Positions 1 through 10,395 of a stretch of DNA of 64,000 bases are shown here, one piece after another. Source of the DNA: Icerya purchasi. Taxonomy: Eukaryota > Arthropoda > Insecta > Hemiptera > Monophlebidae. The position numbers and the translations under genes were made by a program. How positions within the stretch are numbered: the first letter of the stretch is position 1; each line of letters begins with the position of its first letter. The notes under the pieces are model-generated. The model was not told the origin of the DNA. It ran no database searches and saw nothing but the letters and a program-made list of their open reading frames with translations. The stretch is taken from the NCBI GenBank assembly GCA_039619475.1, contig CM077116.1, positions 26,671,191 to 26,735,190 on the forward strand, given 5' to 3'.

Positions 1-1347
1 GAATAAAAATAGAAAAATGTTTCCTGTCAAAAATTATGGAAATTTCTGCACATTGCAACTGTACGTCTTCCGAACAATTATTAATATCCATTTTAAAACA
101 AACAAAGAAAATAACTAAATCAGTACATACTTTAATCAAGATGACGTCACTAGTATATTCGAATAACACAACTCTTCAAAATACGTCAAATGTGAACAAA
201 CGGCCAGGAATTAGCATCGCCCACTAGCGGCACTGTTTTTTTTTTTAGGATTTGTACTCATAAAAATACCATTTCCATCAGTTAATATCGAATTTGAGTT
301 CTTTAAAAAATCGATATACTTTTTAACGTTGTAAGGTACATTTAGATTATTTTGTTGTTTTCATTCGATGTGCGTTTGTTCCTACCATGTTTGAAACGGC
401 CTGGTTTACGACGAGTAATGTATGTAAATTTAATTTTGGTAAAAAAAAATGTTTCATGCGACATATTAAACTATTGAATTGAGCGCCCAGAACTCTAGTA
501 ATATGAAAGGCAACCATAATCATAAATAAGCTCAAGGTATTTGTTAAATGAGTATAGTTTTTGCATTATCTCCTAGAATAAAACTATATTATTTCATGTA
601 GACAACAAAGATATATACGAGTATGTATATTTATTAAATTGTTTTATGTTCTATAGTAAGTGACTATGTAGAATGATTTATTGATATTCATTACTTGTTT
701 AATGTATGCTTTTCCTGGCCACATGAATTTAAAATTAGTTTCATAAAAAATAATATTAATTTTTTTTTAATATTGCAGGGTATACACATTTTGGTAAATA
801 TTTTATAAAAATGAGTTAACGTAATAAAAATTCGTAAATAATAATTCAGTGACTTTTACAGTTCATTCCATTCTGAGGTATCTTTATTACACGCAGTTTA
901 TATAGAACCAATATTAACATTACACTTACAATTAAAAAAATCTAATTTTAACTTTTTGCTTTTTGTATTTAAAAAGTGAGACGAAACAGATTTACTATTC
1001 ACTCTATGGGTAAAAGCAATTAAATAAAACTACAACATAGTGCTTAACTTATTTCAACAGAACACATCATTCCACATTTCAAATAAAACTTGTCATAAAT
1101 TACTTTTCACAAATTAAAATTTTATTTTTAAGTGAAAAAAGATAATAGGTTTTATTTGTTTATAAACATATTTGTCACGCAAGTTCTGTAAGCTCATTGA
1201 CGCTAAAGATGTAATAATCTATATATTTAAAGCACAAAGCGTTTTCTTTCCGTTTCTTTTGACAATTTGGCAACAATCCCCGTTTGATCGATTATTTTTT
1301 ATTTTTTGTTTAGGCAGATACCTATAACCTGTAGAGAGCTATTGATG
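1..1347. other. AT-rich stretch without a recognisable gene
   Basis: I see no coding sequence that can be supported here. Short open frames exist but have no recognisable domains. A pyrimidine-rich stretch followed by TTGCAG ending at 778 could be a splice acceptor in front of a 13-codon open stretch ending in TAA near 820, but this is too short to call an exon. The last part, from about 1250, belongs to a dispersed repeat also seen near 7.6 and 9.4 kb, into which the NLR-A element inserted. Confidence 0.5.
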
Positions 1348-1358
1348 TTTAAAAAGTT
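1303..1358 (+). repeat. Dispersed repeat, copy 1 (left half, split by NLR-A)
   Basis: The text around 1303-1358 (TTTGTTTAGGCAGATACC, then a GATGTTTAAAAAG-type end) is repeated at 7607-7683 and 9358-9445. Its continuation (GTTCAAAAGGGTTATAATG) is found at 7485-7503, on the far side of the NLR-A insertion. This copy was therefore one unit before the element landed. Similarity to the 7.6-kb copy starts further left, at a CTTTTGACAATT motif near 1256. No coding capacity is seen. Confidence 0.7.
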
Positions 1359-1429
1359 TTTTTTTTTTTTTTTTTTTTTTGGGCGCGCCAGCGGCATTGA
1401 CCCAACAACAAGAAAACTAAGCTAATAAA

Positions 1430-2310
1430 TTAAATAACTAAGCGATCCGAAATGGACGCAACAAAGGACAGCAGTGCGGACACCACAGAAGATGAAGGAA
1501 AGGAGAGGATAAAGGAAGAGTTATAGGGAGTAGGGAGACCTAATGACAGGAGCTGACTGTATAAAAGGGAGCATTCGTTACGAAGAGCAGGACACTCAAA
1601 GAAAATGTGATTAGCATCACATGCACGAGGAGGATCACAATCGTGGAGAGAACAATCAGGAGAAGGCGATAGAGCAAATCGAAAACGAGAGGAAGGAAGG
1701 GGAGAATGATTGATCCGGAGACGAATTAGGGAGACAATAGAAGAGCGACGACTGAGAGGAATAGAATGGAACCAAGACAGGGAACGAGGAATTGACTGAA
1801 TGAAACGGTAATGAGAATGACGATTAGAAAATAGGGAGGGATAAATATCCTGCCAAAGTCTGGCGTGATTGGAGGTGGATAAGGAAAGGATATCTGAAGA
1901 AGGGAAATGGTTGAGGAATGAATCAAGGCGACCAGCAGAACGAGCCAAAGAATCGGCTGCATCGTTGCCATCAATTCCGGAATGACTAGGGACCCACAAA
2001 AAATCAATGAGAATAGAACGGGAAGACCGCAAGGTGGAGGTAAGAGAACGAATTGAGAGAATAATATTATCAGAGGAATGTGAAGGAGGAGAGGATATGG
2101 TTTGAAGGACGCCCTTAGAGTCCGAAATAATGAGGAATTGGGAAAGATCGCTTAAAGAGGAAATATAAGATATAGCCTAAAGGATGGCGATCGACTCGGC
2201 AGAAAAAATAGAGCAGAAGGAAGGAAGCCGGAAGGACTCAGAATGACGAAGCGACGGAGCAGTAAACGCACCACCCACGCTGTCCTCGCTCTTGGAACCA
2301 TCAGTAAAGA
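1430..2310 (-). pseudogene. NLR-A ORF2, RNase H domain and C-terminal zinc motif
   Basis: Read on the minus strand from about 2310, this carries all RNase H1 active-site boxes: YTDGSKSED (first Asp), SAESIAIL (Glu), IISDSKG (Asp) and WVPSHSGIDGNDAAD (His/Asp). One in-frame stop lies after the Glu box. The 200-residue open part is 1430-2032. It ends with a Cys/His cluster (DCSLHDC...CDANHIFFECP) that matches the terminal zinc motif of many non-LTR ORF2 proteins. RNase H in this place removes the RNA strand during integration and supports the I-type assignment. The 3' UTR that follows is under 60 bp. Confidence 0.8.
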
Positions 2311-2538
2311 TCAATACATGAGCAGGAAAAGAGGAATTCAACAAATGAAGAAATTCATTGTTGACTGCACCGTGAGAGGAGGAATTGGCTCGAAGTGGGA
2401 GAGAGGAAAATTTGATAGCCTGCCATAGAAGTCATGAAAGAAGTACAGGAGAGTGTTGTAGGAAAGGACAACAGGAGAAAAATTAGAAAGACGGGTAGCA
2501 ATGAGCGACAGGATTGGGATTTTATGAGGAGAAAAATG

Positions 2539-4176
2539 CTAGCAGTTTTTGATATATAGATAGGAGGAAATAAGTTTGGACGAGGAGATGGGAAGCCGTT
2601 TAATTAAGAAGCGATACCCAAGCTGAGAACGGCGAATAAACAGTGGTTGGGCAACCGACTCTGATAGAACTGCGGGAATGGGGGAGGATTTCAAGGCTCC
2701 AATGCACAAACGGAGGCAAGAGTTCTGGATCGCGTCAAGTTTAGTGAGGAGAGACTTGGAGGAATTACCGTAGATAAAGGAACAATAGTCGAGCTTGGAC
2801 CGGATGATGGCTTTGAAAAGAATTAGAAGGATAAACGGATCGCCTCCCCATCTGAGGGGAGAGAGAGATTTAAGGAGATTAAGTCTTTTAAGACAGGATT
2901 TATAGAGAAAATTAATGTGATCATGGAATGTGAGGCGGCTATTTAAAAAAAAGGCCAAGATAGCATATGGAATTGACAACGGGGATAGGAATACCAGATA
3001 CAGTGATGCGAGTTAGAGCTCGGTTAAAGGGGCGGAGAGAAAAAATTATATAAAACGACTTAGTAGGAGAAAGAGAGAGGCGAAGACGAGAAAGGGAATT
3101 ATTAAGAATAGACAGGGAATTATTCAACTCATCAATAGCGACGGACAGATTGTCACAGGTGGAATAGACCAAAATGTCGTCAGCGAAGAGGAGGGAGGAA
3201 GAATAAATAGGAAGAGAAGCGATATCAAAAGAGTAGATATTAAAAAGTGCAGGACTTAGACAGGAACCCTGTGGGAGCTCACAAAAAAACGCATCTGGAG
3301 GAGGAAAGGGAGGGAGAAGAAATAAAGAGAGTTCTGTTCTGGAAGAGGTTGAGTATGAGAATGACGACGACGGGAGGGAGGTTAAGTGAAAAAAGTTTGT
3401 AACCCAAAGCGGGAAGATGCACAATAAAATGCAGAAGAGACGTCCACAAAGGAGGCAATAGTGAATTTTTTTGTTAGGAAAGACTTATAGACATCTGAAA
3501 GGAAATAACTAATGCAGTCAACCGGCCCAAGCCCAGGGCGAAAACCAAACATATTAGGAGGGACTAGATTATTGTGCTCCAGCCACCACACGAGACGATT
3601 GTTAATCAAACATTCAAAGAGTTTACGCAGGCAGGAAGCCAGGGAAATGGGACGGAAAGAACACTGATTTCTTTTAGGAATAGGAACGACAATAAAGTCG
3701 TTCCAGGATTTTGGAGTAGAGCCAGAAAGGAGAAAAGAATTAAATATACGGAAAAGGAAAAGCAGTGCAGCAGGAGAGAGATTTTTAAGAATAAGGAACG
3801 AGAAACCGTCCCGGCCAGGAGCAGACAAGGTGGATTTATTAAGAATGGATGCAAGCTCCTCGTAATGGAAAGGAGAAGACAGAAAGTGAGGCTCAGAGTC
3901 TACAGGAAGAGAAGGAAGAACAGTTTCTTCAAAAGAAGAGACATAGGCGGGAGCAATAGAATCCAAGAAGGACTCTAGCAGGGATTTGGAAGGGTGGAAG
4001 TGGAGAGGGCGCTCAGAAAAGGGTGATCTAAACGCCTTAGCCATTTTCCAGATCTGGGAGAAGGGCATATCTCTGGAGAAGGAGAAACAGAAAGACTTCC
4101 AAAAATTCTTTTTGGCAGACTTAAGGATAAAACGAGCTTTTGCGTTAGCTTCTTTGTGGGCTAGGGAGTTGGACAT
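2539..4176 (-). pseudogene. NLR-A ORF2, reverse transcriptase domain (frameshifted)
   Basis: RT motifs are spread over three open segments (3382-4176, 2939-3424, 2539-2979). The first has the FRPISLAS block, a GFRPG block and the start of box A (SFVDVSSAF). A frame change near 3425-3440 leads to the second, with LPQGSCLSP (box B) and the catalytic FADD box in LLFADDILVY. The third, back in the endonuclease frame, holds the thumb region (RLTFHDHINFLYKS). At least two frameshifts plus the upstream stops make ORF2 non-functional. Order and spacing otherwise match a full-length RT, so the damage is indels rather than large deletion. Confidence 0.85.
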
Positions 4177-4332
4177 AGAGGAATGAGAGCGGAAGGCTTT
4201 AAAGGTAGCAGGACTTTTTTGGAACGCTGCTTTACACTCTTCGTTCCATCAGAGTGAGGAGGCATACGAAGAAGAGCGACTGCGCGTGCTGGTAATAGGA
4301 GGAGAAGATGCGGAGAGAGCAGAATTTAGCGT

Positions 4333-5166
4333 TTAAGTGAAAAAATCGTAACGGAAGAATGGATTAGGAACATCAGAAAAAGAAGGGAGAGAGGAATCCA
4401 CCAAGGAACGAAATTTAGCCCAATCAGTTTTAGAAAGAAGCCAACGGGGAGATTGAAGGGGTTTGAAAGACTTGGGAGGTAGCACGTCATTAAGAATGAG
4501 CAGAATGGGGACATGATCGCTGCCAAAAGTGCCGTCGAGAGTCCTCCAGGAGCATAAGAGACCAAGACTGGAAGAGGAAAAGGAGAGATCAACTGAACTA
4601 GAGGAAGAAGGTTGCTTGAAGAGGGTAGGAGACCGATCATTAAGTAGAAAAAGATCATGATCCAAGATAAGATTTTCAAGAATCGAACCATTAGGATTAT
4701 ACCCAGCGAAGCCCCAAAGAAGAGAGTGAGCATTCCAGTCGCCTCCAATGATGAATGGACCAGACAACGATGAAAGAAATGAGATAAGAGGAAGATTAGA
4801 GAGGCTGGAGTTAGGAGGGTTATAAACGCAAGCAATATTTAAAGGATGCGGAAGAAGATTCAAAAGAGAAATGTGAACTATGTTAGGAAGATTAGGATAG
4901 GGAGGAGGAAGACAAGGAATATCGTGCGATAGGTAGGATAGATCGTATCTAATGAGAATGGCAACGCCACTGTAACCAGTCACACGATCTGACCGAACTA
5001 AAGAATAGCCTTTGAAATGTAGAGACGAGGAGGATTTGAGCCAAGTTTCGGATAACAACGCCACATGGATATTATAGAGGTCTAATAAACCCTCTAAACT
5101 TAATTTGTTAGCTTTTAAGCTGCGGCAGTTCCACTGCAGGATGTTCAAAGCATGAGCACGCGACAT
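4333..5166 (-). pseudogene. NLR-A ORF2, AP-endonuclease domain
   Basis: A 277-residue open segment starting at ATG 5166 is the apurinic/apyrimidinic-like endonuclease that nicks target DNA for target-primed reverse transcription. The expected motifs are all present: the N-terminal Asn in LQWNCRS, the Glu in LLSETWL, the GDWNA box, a later Asp (SSVDLSF) and the SDH box with catalytic His. The frame ends at an in-frame TAA (about 4333). The same frame stays readable into the RT segment after one more stop, a TGA in what should be a Trp-rich stretch near 4240. The endonuclease thus looks chemically intact but is cut off from the RT. Confidence 0.85.
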
Positions 5167-5748
5167 GCTATCTAGGATACAAGAAAATTAGAATAGGATA
5201 AAAAATGAAAGGAGGGAAGAGAGTAGCTATAAAAGAAGAAAGATAGGTTAGTAAATAAGAAGCGAGCACATAGGTGCACTTCCAACTTGTGGAGGAGAAA
5301 GGAAGAACAAGGAAATTGAAGACGAAAGAAGTCCTGCCCACCACAATATGCGGGCCAATTTGCCGGACCTTTTCTATTCGTATCAATTTGGTATAATTCA
5401 AAGCGCAGAGAGGAGTACCTGCACGAACATGGCTGACCACCAGTTTGTAGGTCTCCCCCCATAAAGGGACAATTATACCTTAATATGAACAAATTAAATG
5501 ACACGAGCACAGAAGCATGTCTAGTGTTCCTGAAGCGTAAGTAAGGCGTTATCCTTGGCTAACAGGGAGAAAAAGGGGGAGGGAGATAAAGACAAGGAGA
5601 AGGCAAAAATATGCCTTACGAGGAATGGACGTAATTGGATAAGAAAGAAGAAAGATTGTCAAGGAAAGAAGATGAGGCGGCTATGTTATGAGAAGCGAGG
5701 AGTTCCATGATTGCGGCGGAAAGATTAGTGATATTAAATGGGGAGTAA
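5167..5748 (-). other. NLR-A inter-ORF spacer
   Basis: About 580 bp separate the ORF1 stop from the ORF2 methionine. Minus-strand frames of 90 and 112 residues exist here but show no domain. In many I- and Jockey-type elements the ORFs nearly touch, so the length is unusual. It may be a decayed ORF1 tail or 5' part of ORF2, or a real spacer needed for internal initiation. The sequence alone does not decide. Confidence 0.5.
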
Positions 5749-7218
5749 TTAGGGGGGGGAATTAGGAAGCAGGCTGCGAGGAGCTAGAAAGTTGCTGGAA
5801 GGCAGCGAAGAATTCAGAAGAGGGGAATCTTCACGCTTCAAGGCCCAACCAACAGATGGAGAACAGGTGTAGAGGGAGGGGACGGTGGGAAAGTGAGGAA
5901 GAGGCTTGGAATGCGGTTTCGATTTAGGAGATTTATGAAAAGTGGGAGATTTAGTACGAGGAGGAGAAGACAATTTATTAGTTTTAGAAGAGGCTTGAGA
6001 GGAAGAAGGGGCTGCGGCACGATTAGCATAGGAAAAGGCTTGGGAGACGACACTAGAGGATTTATGTTTGGCGGCTTCTTGAAACGATATGTTTTCGAAC
6101 GCCATGATTCTTGTAATATCCTTCTGTCTAAGCCACTCCGGGCAGGCACGATCGGACGAGCTATGGCAACCTTTGCAGTTGCGACAAATAGGAGGCTCCT
6201 GGAGGTTGGGACATTCCGAAGAGGGATGTCTGGAAGCACAGTGTGAGCAAACGGGATGAGAGCTACGACAATGGCGCGCAATATGTCCAAAAAGGAAGCA
6301 TTTAGAGCACTGACTGGGAGAACGGACACTGGGGGAAACGGGAAAACGGAGTTTGTAAATCGTTACAAACTCCGGAAGGAACGACTTAGCGAATTTAAGT
6401 TCGACACTCCTGGTGGGAATTTTTTTTCCATCAGATGAGCGAAAGATACGACGAACTGCAACTACGGGGATAGAGGAAACAAGCCCCTCTTTAATTTCGT
6501 CTTCGGAAAAGGAAGGAAAGATTCCAGAGATAACGCCCATACTAAACAGAGCATTGGTGGGGATATACGCGGTAATATTGTTGGACTGAAAAAATGAAGA
6601 ATTGTTCAGAAACTCATTCGCCGCAGAAGCAGAGGGAAACATAACCGAGATACGCCCCCTGCCCTGTGGAATGATGTCCGAAAAGGAAGTTGAAATTTTA
6701 CAGATGAGCCTAGCCAGAGCCAACGGGTGCAAATTCCCGATGTTCTCGTCTAGGGTGGAGTTTTCGACAAAAACTTTAAAGGGACCAGGATGATCGGAAG
6801 GAAAAACATTAATAAAATCTTTACTATTATTATTGTTATTATTGGTGGATAAAATGTTGTTGTTATTGAAGTTTTTATTACTATTATCATTATTATTATT
6901 ATTATTGTTATTGTTGTTGGTATTATTATTATTATTGTTATTATTGTTATTATTGTTATTATTACTACTACTAGCGATATTAAAGTTTTCGACTGCTTTA
7001 ATCGCGCAGCTGTTATTATTTGTATTAGAGCGGTTGGGCAAGTCAGGTTGCGAAAGCCGCAGATCCTTGTTAGGTAGAATCGTTGTTGGCGAAAGAGAGC
7101 TGGATGGCTTACGCTTTCCGGCAGCGTCAACCTCCATTAGATTCAGCGACAAGTTCGCTTTGTTAGTTTTTGAATCTTTGGAGGAGGCCGCAGGGCGGCC
7201 CCCACTAGACGAGCTCAT
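5749..7218 (-). CDS. NLR-A ORF1: gag-like RNA-binding protein
   Basis: An intact 489-residue frame starting at ATG 7218. Residues 1-80 are polar and low in complexity. Residues about 84-113 are an almost pure asparagine tract (trinucleotide-like AAT/AAC repeats), with more Asn-rich patches after it. A central folded region (about 145-300) resembles the RRM-like part of insect non-LTR ORF1 proteins. Residues about 303-366 hold three zinc knuckles: CX2CX4HX4C, CX2CX3HX4C and CX2CX3HX6C. This trio is typical of Jockey/I-type ORF1 and is expected to bind element RNA and assist reverse transcription. The C-terminus is Ser/Pro/Lys rich. The next reading frame, ORF2, begins 580 bp downstream. Assignment to a non-LTR gag is secure; the exact clade is not. 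Confidence 0.85.
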   Translation of the reverse strand: MSSSSGGRPAASSKDSKTNKANLSLNLMEVDAAGKRKPSSSLSPTTILPNKDLRLSQPDLPNRSNTNNNSCAIKAVENFNIASSSNNNNNNNNNNNNNNTNNNNNNNNNNDNSNKNFNNNNILSTNNNNNNSKDFINVFPSDHPGPFKVFVENSTLDENIGNLHPLALARLICKISTSFSDIIPQGRGRISVMFPSASAANEFLNNSSFFQSNNITAYIPTNALFSMGVISGIFPSFSEDEIKEGLVSSIPVVAVRRIFRSSDGKKIPTRSVELKFAKSFLPEFVTIYKLRFPVSPSVRSPSQCSKCFLFGHIARHCRSSHPVCSHCASRHPSSECPNLQEPPICRNCKGCHSSSDRACPEWLRQKDITRIMAFENISFQEAAKHKSSSVVSQAFSYANRAAAPSSSQASSKTNKLSSPPRTKSPTFHKSPKSKPHSKPLPHFPTVPSLYTCSPSVGWALKREDSPLLNSSLPSSNFLAPRSLLPNSPP

Positions 7219-7476
7219 CGGTCGAGCAAATCAAATTAAAATATACGTAAAATTAGGAAAAAGAGAAAAAAAAAAAGGAAAATAAATCGTTGTACAAATC
7301 GAAATAAATAACAGTAATCTAAGAATTCGTAGAGCGTCTAAATAATAGTGAAATACGACAATGAAGAGATAATAAATGAAACGATCTCACCGGTCTGCCG
7401 AAACAACTGATTATCGAGCTGATAACGCGATAACGAGAACGCGAGCGCACACAAGATAAACACTTTCGTTGCTTTC

Positions 7477-7683
7477 TTTAAAAAGTTCAAAAGGGTTATA
7501 ATGTTTGTTTATTTAAAGATTAATTTTTTTCTTTCAAAACTTATGTATTTTAAATTAAGGTTGCTTCCTTTTGACAATTGGCCAGGCCGCTATTTTCCCG
7601 ATTTTTATTTTTTAAATAGAAGCCAATTTTTCTGTATATTAGCCACCAATGTTCAAAAGGGTTATAATATTCGTTTACTTTGA
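7477..7683 (+). repeat. Dispersed repeat: right half of copy 1, then copy 2
   Basis: 7477-7520 continues the repeat that NLR-A split, starting with the target-site duplication at 7477-7487. About 7565-7683 is a second copy, recognisable from CTTTTGACAATTGGCCA through a TTAGCCACCAATGTT stretch to AAAAGGGTTATAAT. The third copy is at 9358-9445. The repeat is non-coding and of unknown class. Confidence 0.6.
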
Positions 7684-8135
7684 TGTTTTCCATAGTCTCC
7701 GTTCTGGGAATCACTTGTGAAGAAACGAACTTTTGACAAAAAAAAGTAAAACATGCGCGCCAGTGATGCACGCAGTGTCACAATCGAAAAGCTCCGCTCG
7801 GAGCATTAGGCTTTTAAAAAAATTATTTAAATAAAAAAAAGTTGATGTACGAAAAAAACTATCTCGCTGCTATAAAGTAGTCTTGGCTTTCTCCGCGCGG
7901 GGGTGTCTCAAAAATAAACTTTTCAACAGGAAACCGCGTATATTTACGAAAAAGAACAATAATCATAAACACTTTATTACAAATTACCGTCACGATGTCT
8001 ATACACCTGGACATCGTACAACAGAAGCGTCGGAAACCAGATTGATTATTTTTATGTTTTCAGTGTCCTGCTATATAGCGTCGAACCTTGAACAGTTCCA
8101 ATGACATTATGTAAAAAGTTGGAAGCTTTTGAAAT
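7684..8135. other. Unassigned stretch
   Basis: No convincing gene. A short self-complementary stretch, AAAGCTCCGCTCGGAGC, lies at about 7788-7805. The open frame at 7883-8104 has no recognisable domain. Confidence 0.4.
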
Positions 8136-8137
8136 GT

Positions 8138-8480
8138 GAACATACCGAAGAATGTTAAAAATTCCCTGGACAGCCAAAGTTACGAATGCCGAGGTATTAA
8201 AATGCTTAAACAAGAAAACTGAAATTGTCAACTCAGTTAAAATAAGGAAATTAGAATATTTCGGCCATACAATGAGGAACAGTAAATATGAGCTGCTTCA
8301 AGTGTTAATACAGGGCAAGATAGAGAAGGTGGTCGCAGGCGTGGACGATCAAGAATAATGTGGATGGAAAACCTAAGGAAGAGGCTCAAATTAGATACGG
8401 CGGAAATATTCAGGAGTGTCATGGATAAAGATCAAGTCAAGCAGATGATCGCTAATGTCCTTCGAGGACGGGGCACATAG
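8138..8480 (+). pseudogene. RTE-like ORF2, C-terminal remnant
   Basis: Two frames joined by a frameshift near 8330 give the typical tail of an RTE-type endonuclease/RT polyprotein: RMLKIPWTAKVTN, then RKLEYFGHTMRN, then a GRRRGRSRIMWMENLRKRL stretch and an FRSVMDKD end with a TAG stop at 8478-8480. This post-RT region is conserved in the RTE-clade elements often annotated in insects as craniofacial-development-protein-like. RT and endonuclease are absent, so this is a 5'-truncated, decayed copy. Similar tails occur at 25907-26180 (plus) and 18785-19225 (minus). Confidence 0.75.
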
Positions 8481-9504
8481 AAGACGAACAACAACAAATT
8501 TTCACGAAAATACGAGACAAACTTATTGACGACTAGATTAAATACGCAAAAAGCGAATTTTTTAACAACTCCAAAGCGCAGCAACGGAAAATTATCGTGT
8601 TAAACAAACAAACGGCGACTAAAATATGTTTTAGTGGTGACGACGACTGGAACAATAACGTGTAACTCTCTAACTCGAACTGAATAAGACCGAATAACAA
8701 TTAATAGAAGCGATAACGGTAATAATTATATCGATGTTTCTTGAACATCTTCCGAATGATAACGCGTTAGCCGCTCTGCTTAAATTTTATAGGATTTTAT
8801 AAATCTTCTCTCGGCTCGATGCTGCTCGGCACAGCTTTTACGCGACACGCACTCGCTCCCGGGCCCATATAGTTACCTCTGCTATCGGCCGTTACTAACA
8901 ATACACACGCAGACAGTCTCAACCCCGACACAACTGTCCGTTCGACCATGTACGGGAATCTTGGTTTTAGCCGGTAAGTATCCCTGATATCTCGCGTACT
9001 ATCCCCTAGTTGCCCTCTTCATCCTGACGACGAAGCTTTCTGCGATCCTGACCATATCTTTTTTCAATAAAACAGAAACAAGAGAAAAAAAAAAAGGAAA
9101 GAAAAAAAACTCCCTACTCCTTATTGCGCTTTATATATTTTATCGTTTCCGTCGATCTCCGTTGTTCCGATCCTCAGTTCTTTTGTTCTGTCAATATTCG
9201 ACACCGAATCTGCATCTAGCTGATTCACTTCCCTCGTGTCGTTTCTGAGTGAGATCTATTGCTGGTATGCCCAAAGAGGGGATATAAAAAAAAAAAAAAA
9301 GAAGAAATACCTACAACTCGCGATTACGCCGAATAAAACAGTGTTCGATAGCCACGAATTATTTGTTTAGACAGAAGCCTATAGATGAGCCATCAATGTT
9401 TAAAAAGTTCAGAAGGTTTATAATGTTCGTTTGTTTAAAGATCTTACTATAACTCAAAGTACATGCAACTGAACAATTTGGGGTAAAATTAAATTAATAA
9501 ACGG
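8481..9504. other. Unassigned stretch with a possible first exon
   Basis: The part 8800-9060 is richer in GC than its surroundings. An ATG at 8948 opens nine codons that run into CCG/GTAAGTATCC at about 8971, a strong splice-donor consensus, after a C/A-rich leader-like stretch. This could be a short first coding exon or the leader of an unrecognised LTR element. There is no matching acceptor or protein similarity. 9358-9445 is the third copy of the dispersed repeat. Confidence 0.3.
9358..9445 (+). repeat. Dispersed repeat, copy 3 (empty-site paralogue)
   Basis: It reads through TCAATGTTTAAAAAGTTCAG without interruption at the point where NLR-A sits in copy 1. It therefore acts as an internal empty-site comparison for the NLR-A insertion. 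Confidence 0.7.
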
Positions 9505-9885
9505 CATTTCTACCATTTCACCAATCGCCCCTATCGAAATAAACAACTGTCCAATAGCTGAATCTTCTGCGGTGGCAAATGTGTTTTCTACACACTTCAG
9601 TTATGAATCGTCATCTTCAGTTTACTCCCAAAATTTCCTATTGCATAAAACTAAGAAAAAAAGATCCCCGATAACCTTTAATAATAATAATGCCGATGAA
9701 TACAACAGCTCTATTACTTTAAGCGAGCTCAATTGTCAAATAAAATTTCACTCAAAAAATTCAGCCTTCGACGCCGACGAAATTCATTCACTAAGATTAA
9801 AACCCTTTCGTACCTTTTAGCAATCTATAATCAAATATGGGCTCAAGGCTGCATACCGTCATCCTGGAAAGAAGCTGTATACCAA
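9505..9885 (+). pseudogene. Jockey-like ORF2, linker before RT
   Basis: The frame reads VANVFSTHF, an Asn-rich stretch, SELNCQIKFHSKNSAFDADEI, then after a one-base slip LLAIYNQIWAQGCIPSSWKEAV. This is the region between endonuclease and RT in Jockey-type ORF2, ending in the conserved P.xWK.A block. The reading stops where unrelated sequence begins at about 9886. Confidence 0.7.
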
Positions 9886-9957
9886 TATGAAGTTGATTTT
9901 CGTTTGTAGAAAGTAAAGTGATTTCCGTAAATATTGGTTTATATTTTGATTTAATTG

Positions 9958-10395
9958 TTATAATTCCTATTTTAGGAGATGGTAATTTTTTATTTCGCGA
10001 AATTTCGTATTGCTCGTATAAAAGTGACGATTAACATTGTCAAATTCGATTACAAATAGTTTGTAACATTAAGTGTGACTGGGAACTTTATAAGGACTTC
10101 ATTATCGGTAATTCGTATAAATTACCAATAAACAGTGCAGCTGAATATGACAATTTAACATGTTTAGACTTCACAATCTCTGACGTCCTGCTACGGTTAT
10201 GAACTTACTTTCTAATGGTGAATATGCTGGTCACGGTGAATTCCAATGTATAAGTAAGTTATATCCTAGTTATTCATATAAAGTCTAGATGAATGATAAT
10301 CACAGTTTCGTCTGTAGTACAGGTAATGTCGTTTTGCAATTTATTATTTTCTGATAATGTTGATGCTAGACATTTTAACATTTTAGAATTTGGTT
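9958..10395 (+). pseudogene. OTU-like cysteine protease remnant
   Basis: With stops and frameshifts, the plus strand reads GDGNFLFREISYC at about 9975, then IRLQIVCNI, DWELYKDFI, a GEYAGHGEFQCIS block near 10220, and RHFNILEF near 10368. These match, in order, the OTU family's Asp/Cys box (normally DGNCLFRA), the linker helix, the yGGH/ElqalS block and the C-terminal His box. The nucleophile Cys is Phe here. OTU domains remove ubiquitin from proteins and are also carried by several transposon families. It lies inside a Jockey-like RT, so it arrived by insertion. Nothing else of its carrier is recognised. Confidence 0.65.

Larger units (their letters stand above)
1359..7476 (-). mobile_element. 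NLR-A: near full-length I-like non-LTR retrotransposon
   Basis: A 6.1-kb element on the minus strand. Its 3' end lies at the left, with a poly(A) tail (plus-strand T run about 1357-1380) followed by the 3'-terminal motif GGGCGCGCCAGCGGCATTGA. The 11-bp direct repeat TTTAAAAAGTT at 1348-1358 and 7477-7487 is the target-site duplication. From its 5' end at 7476 it has a short leader (7219-7476), ORF1 (gag-like, three zinc knuckles), a spacer of about 580 bp, and an ORF2 with endonuclease, RT and RNase H that is now broken. AP-type endonuclease plus terminal RNase H fits the I/R1/LOA group. Relatives lie at 35340-35590, 45825-47860 and 54728-54807. ORF1 looks intact while ORF2 carries several lesions, so this copy is probably inactive but recent. 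Confidence 0.88.

Noticed and set aside
6833..7285. A 150-codon plus-strand frame rich in leucine over NLR-A ORF1
   Set aside because: It is the antisense of the Asn-coding trinucleotide tract and has no independent support.
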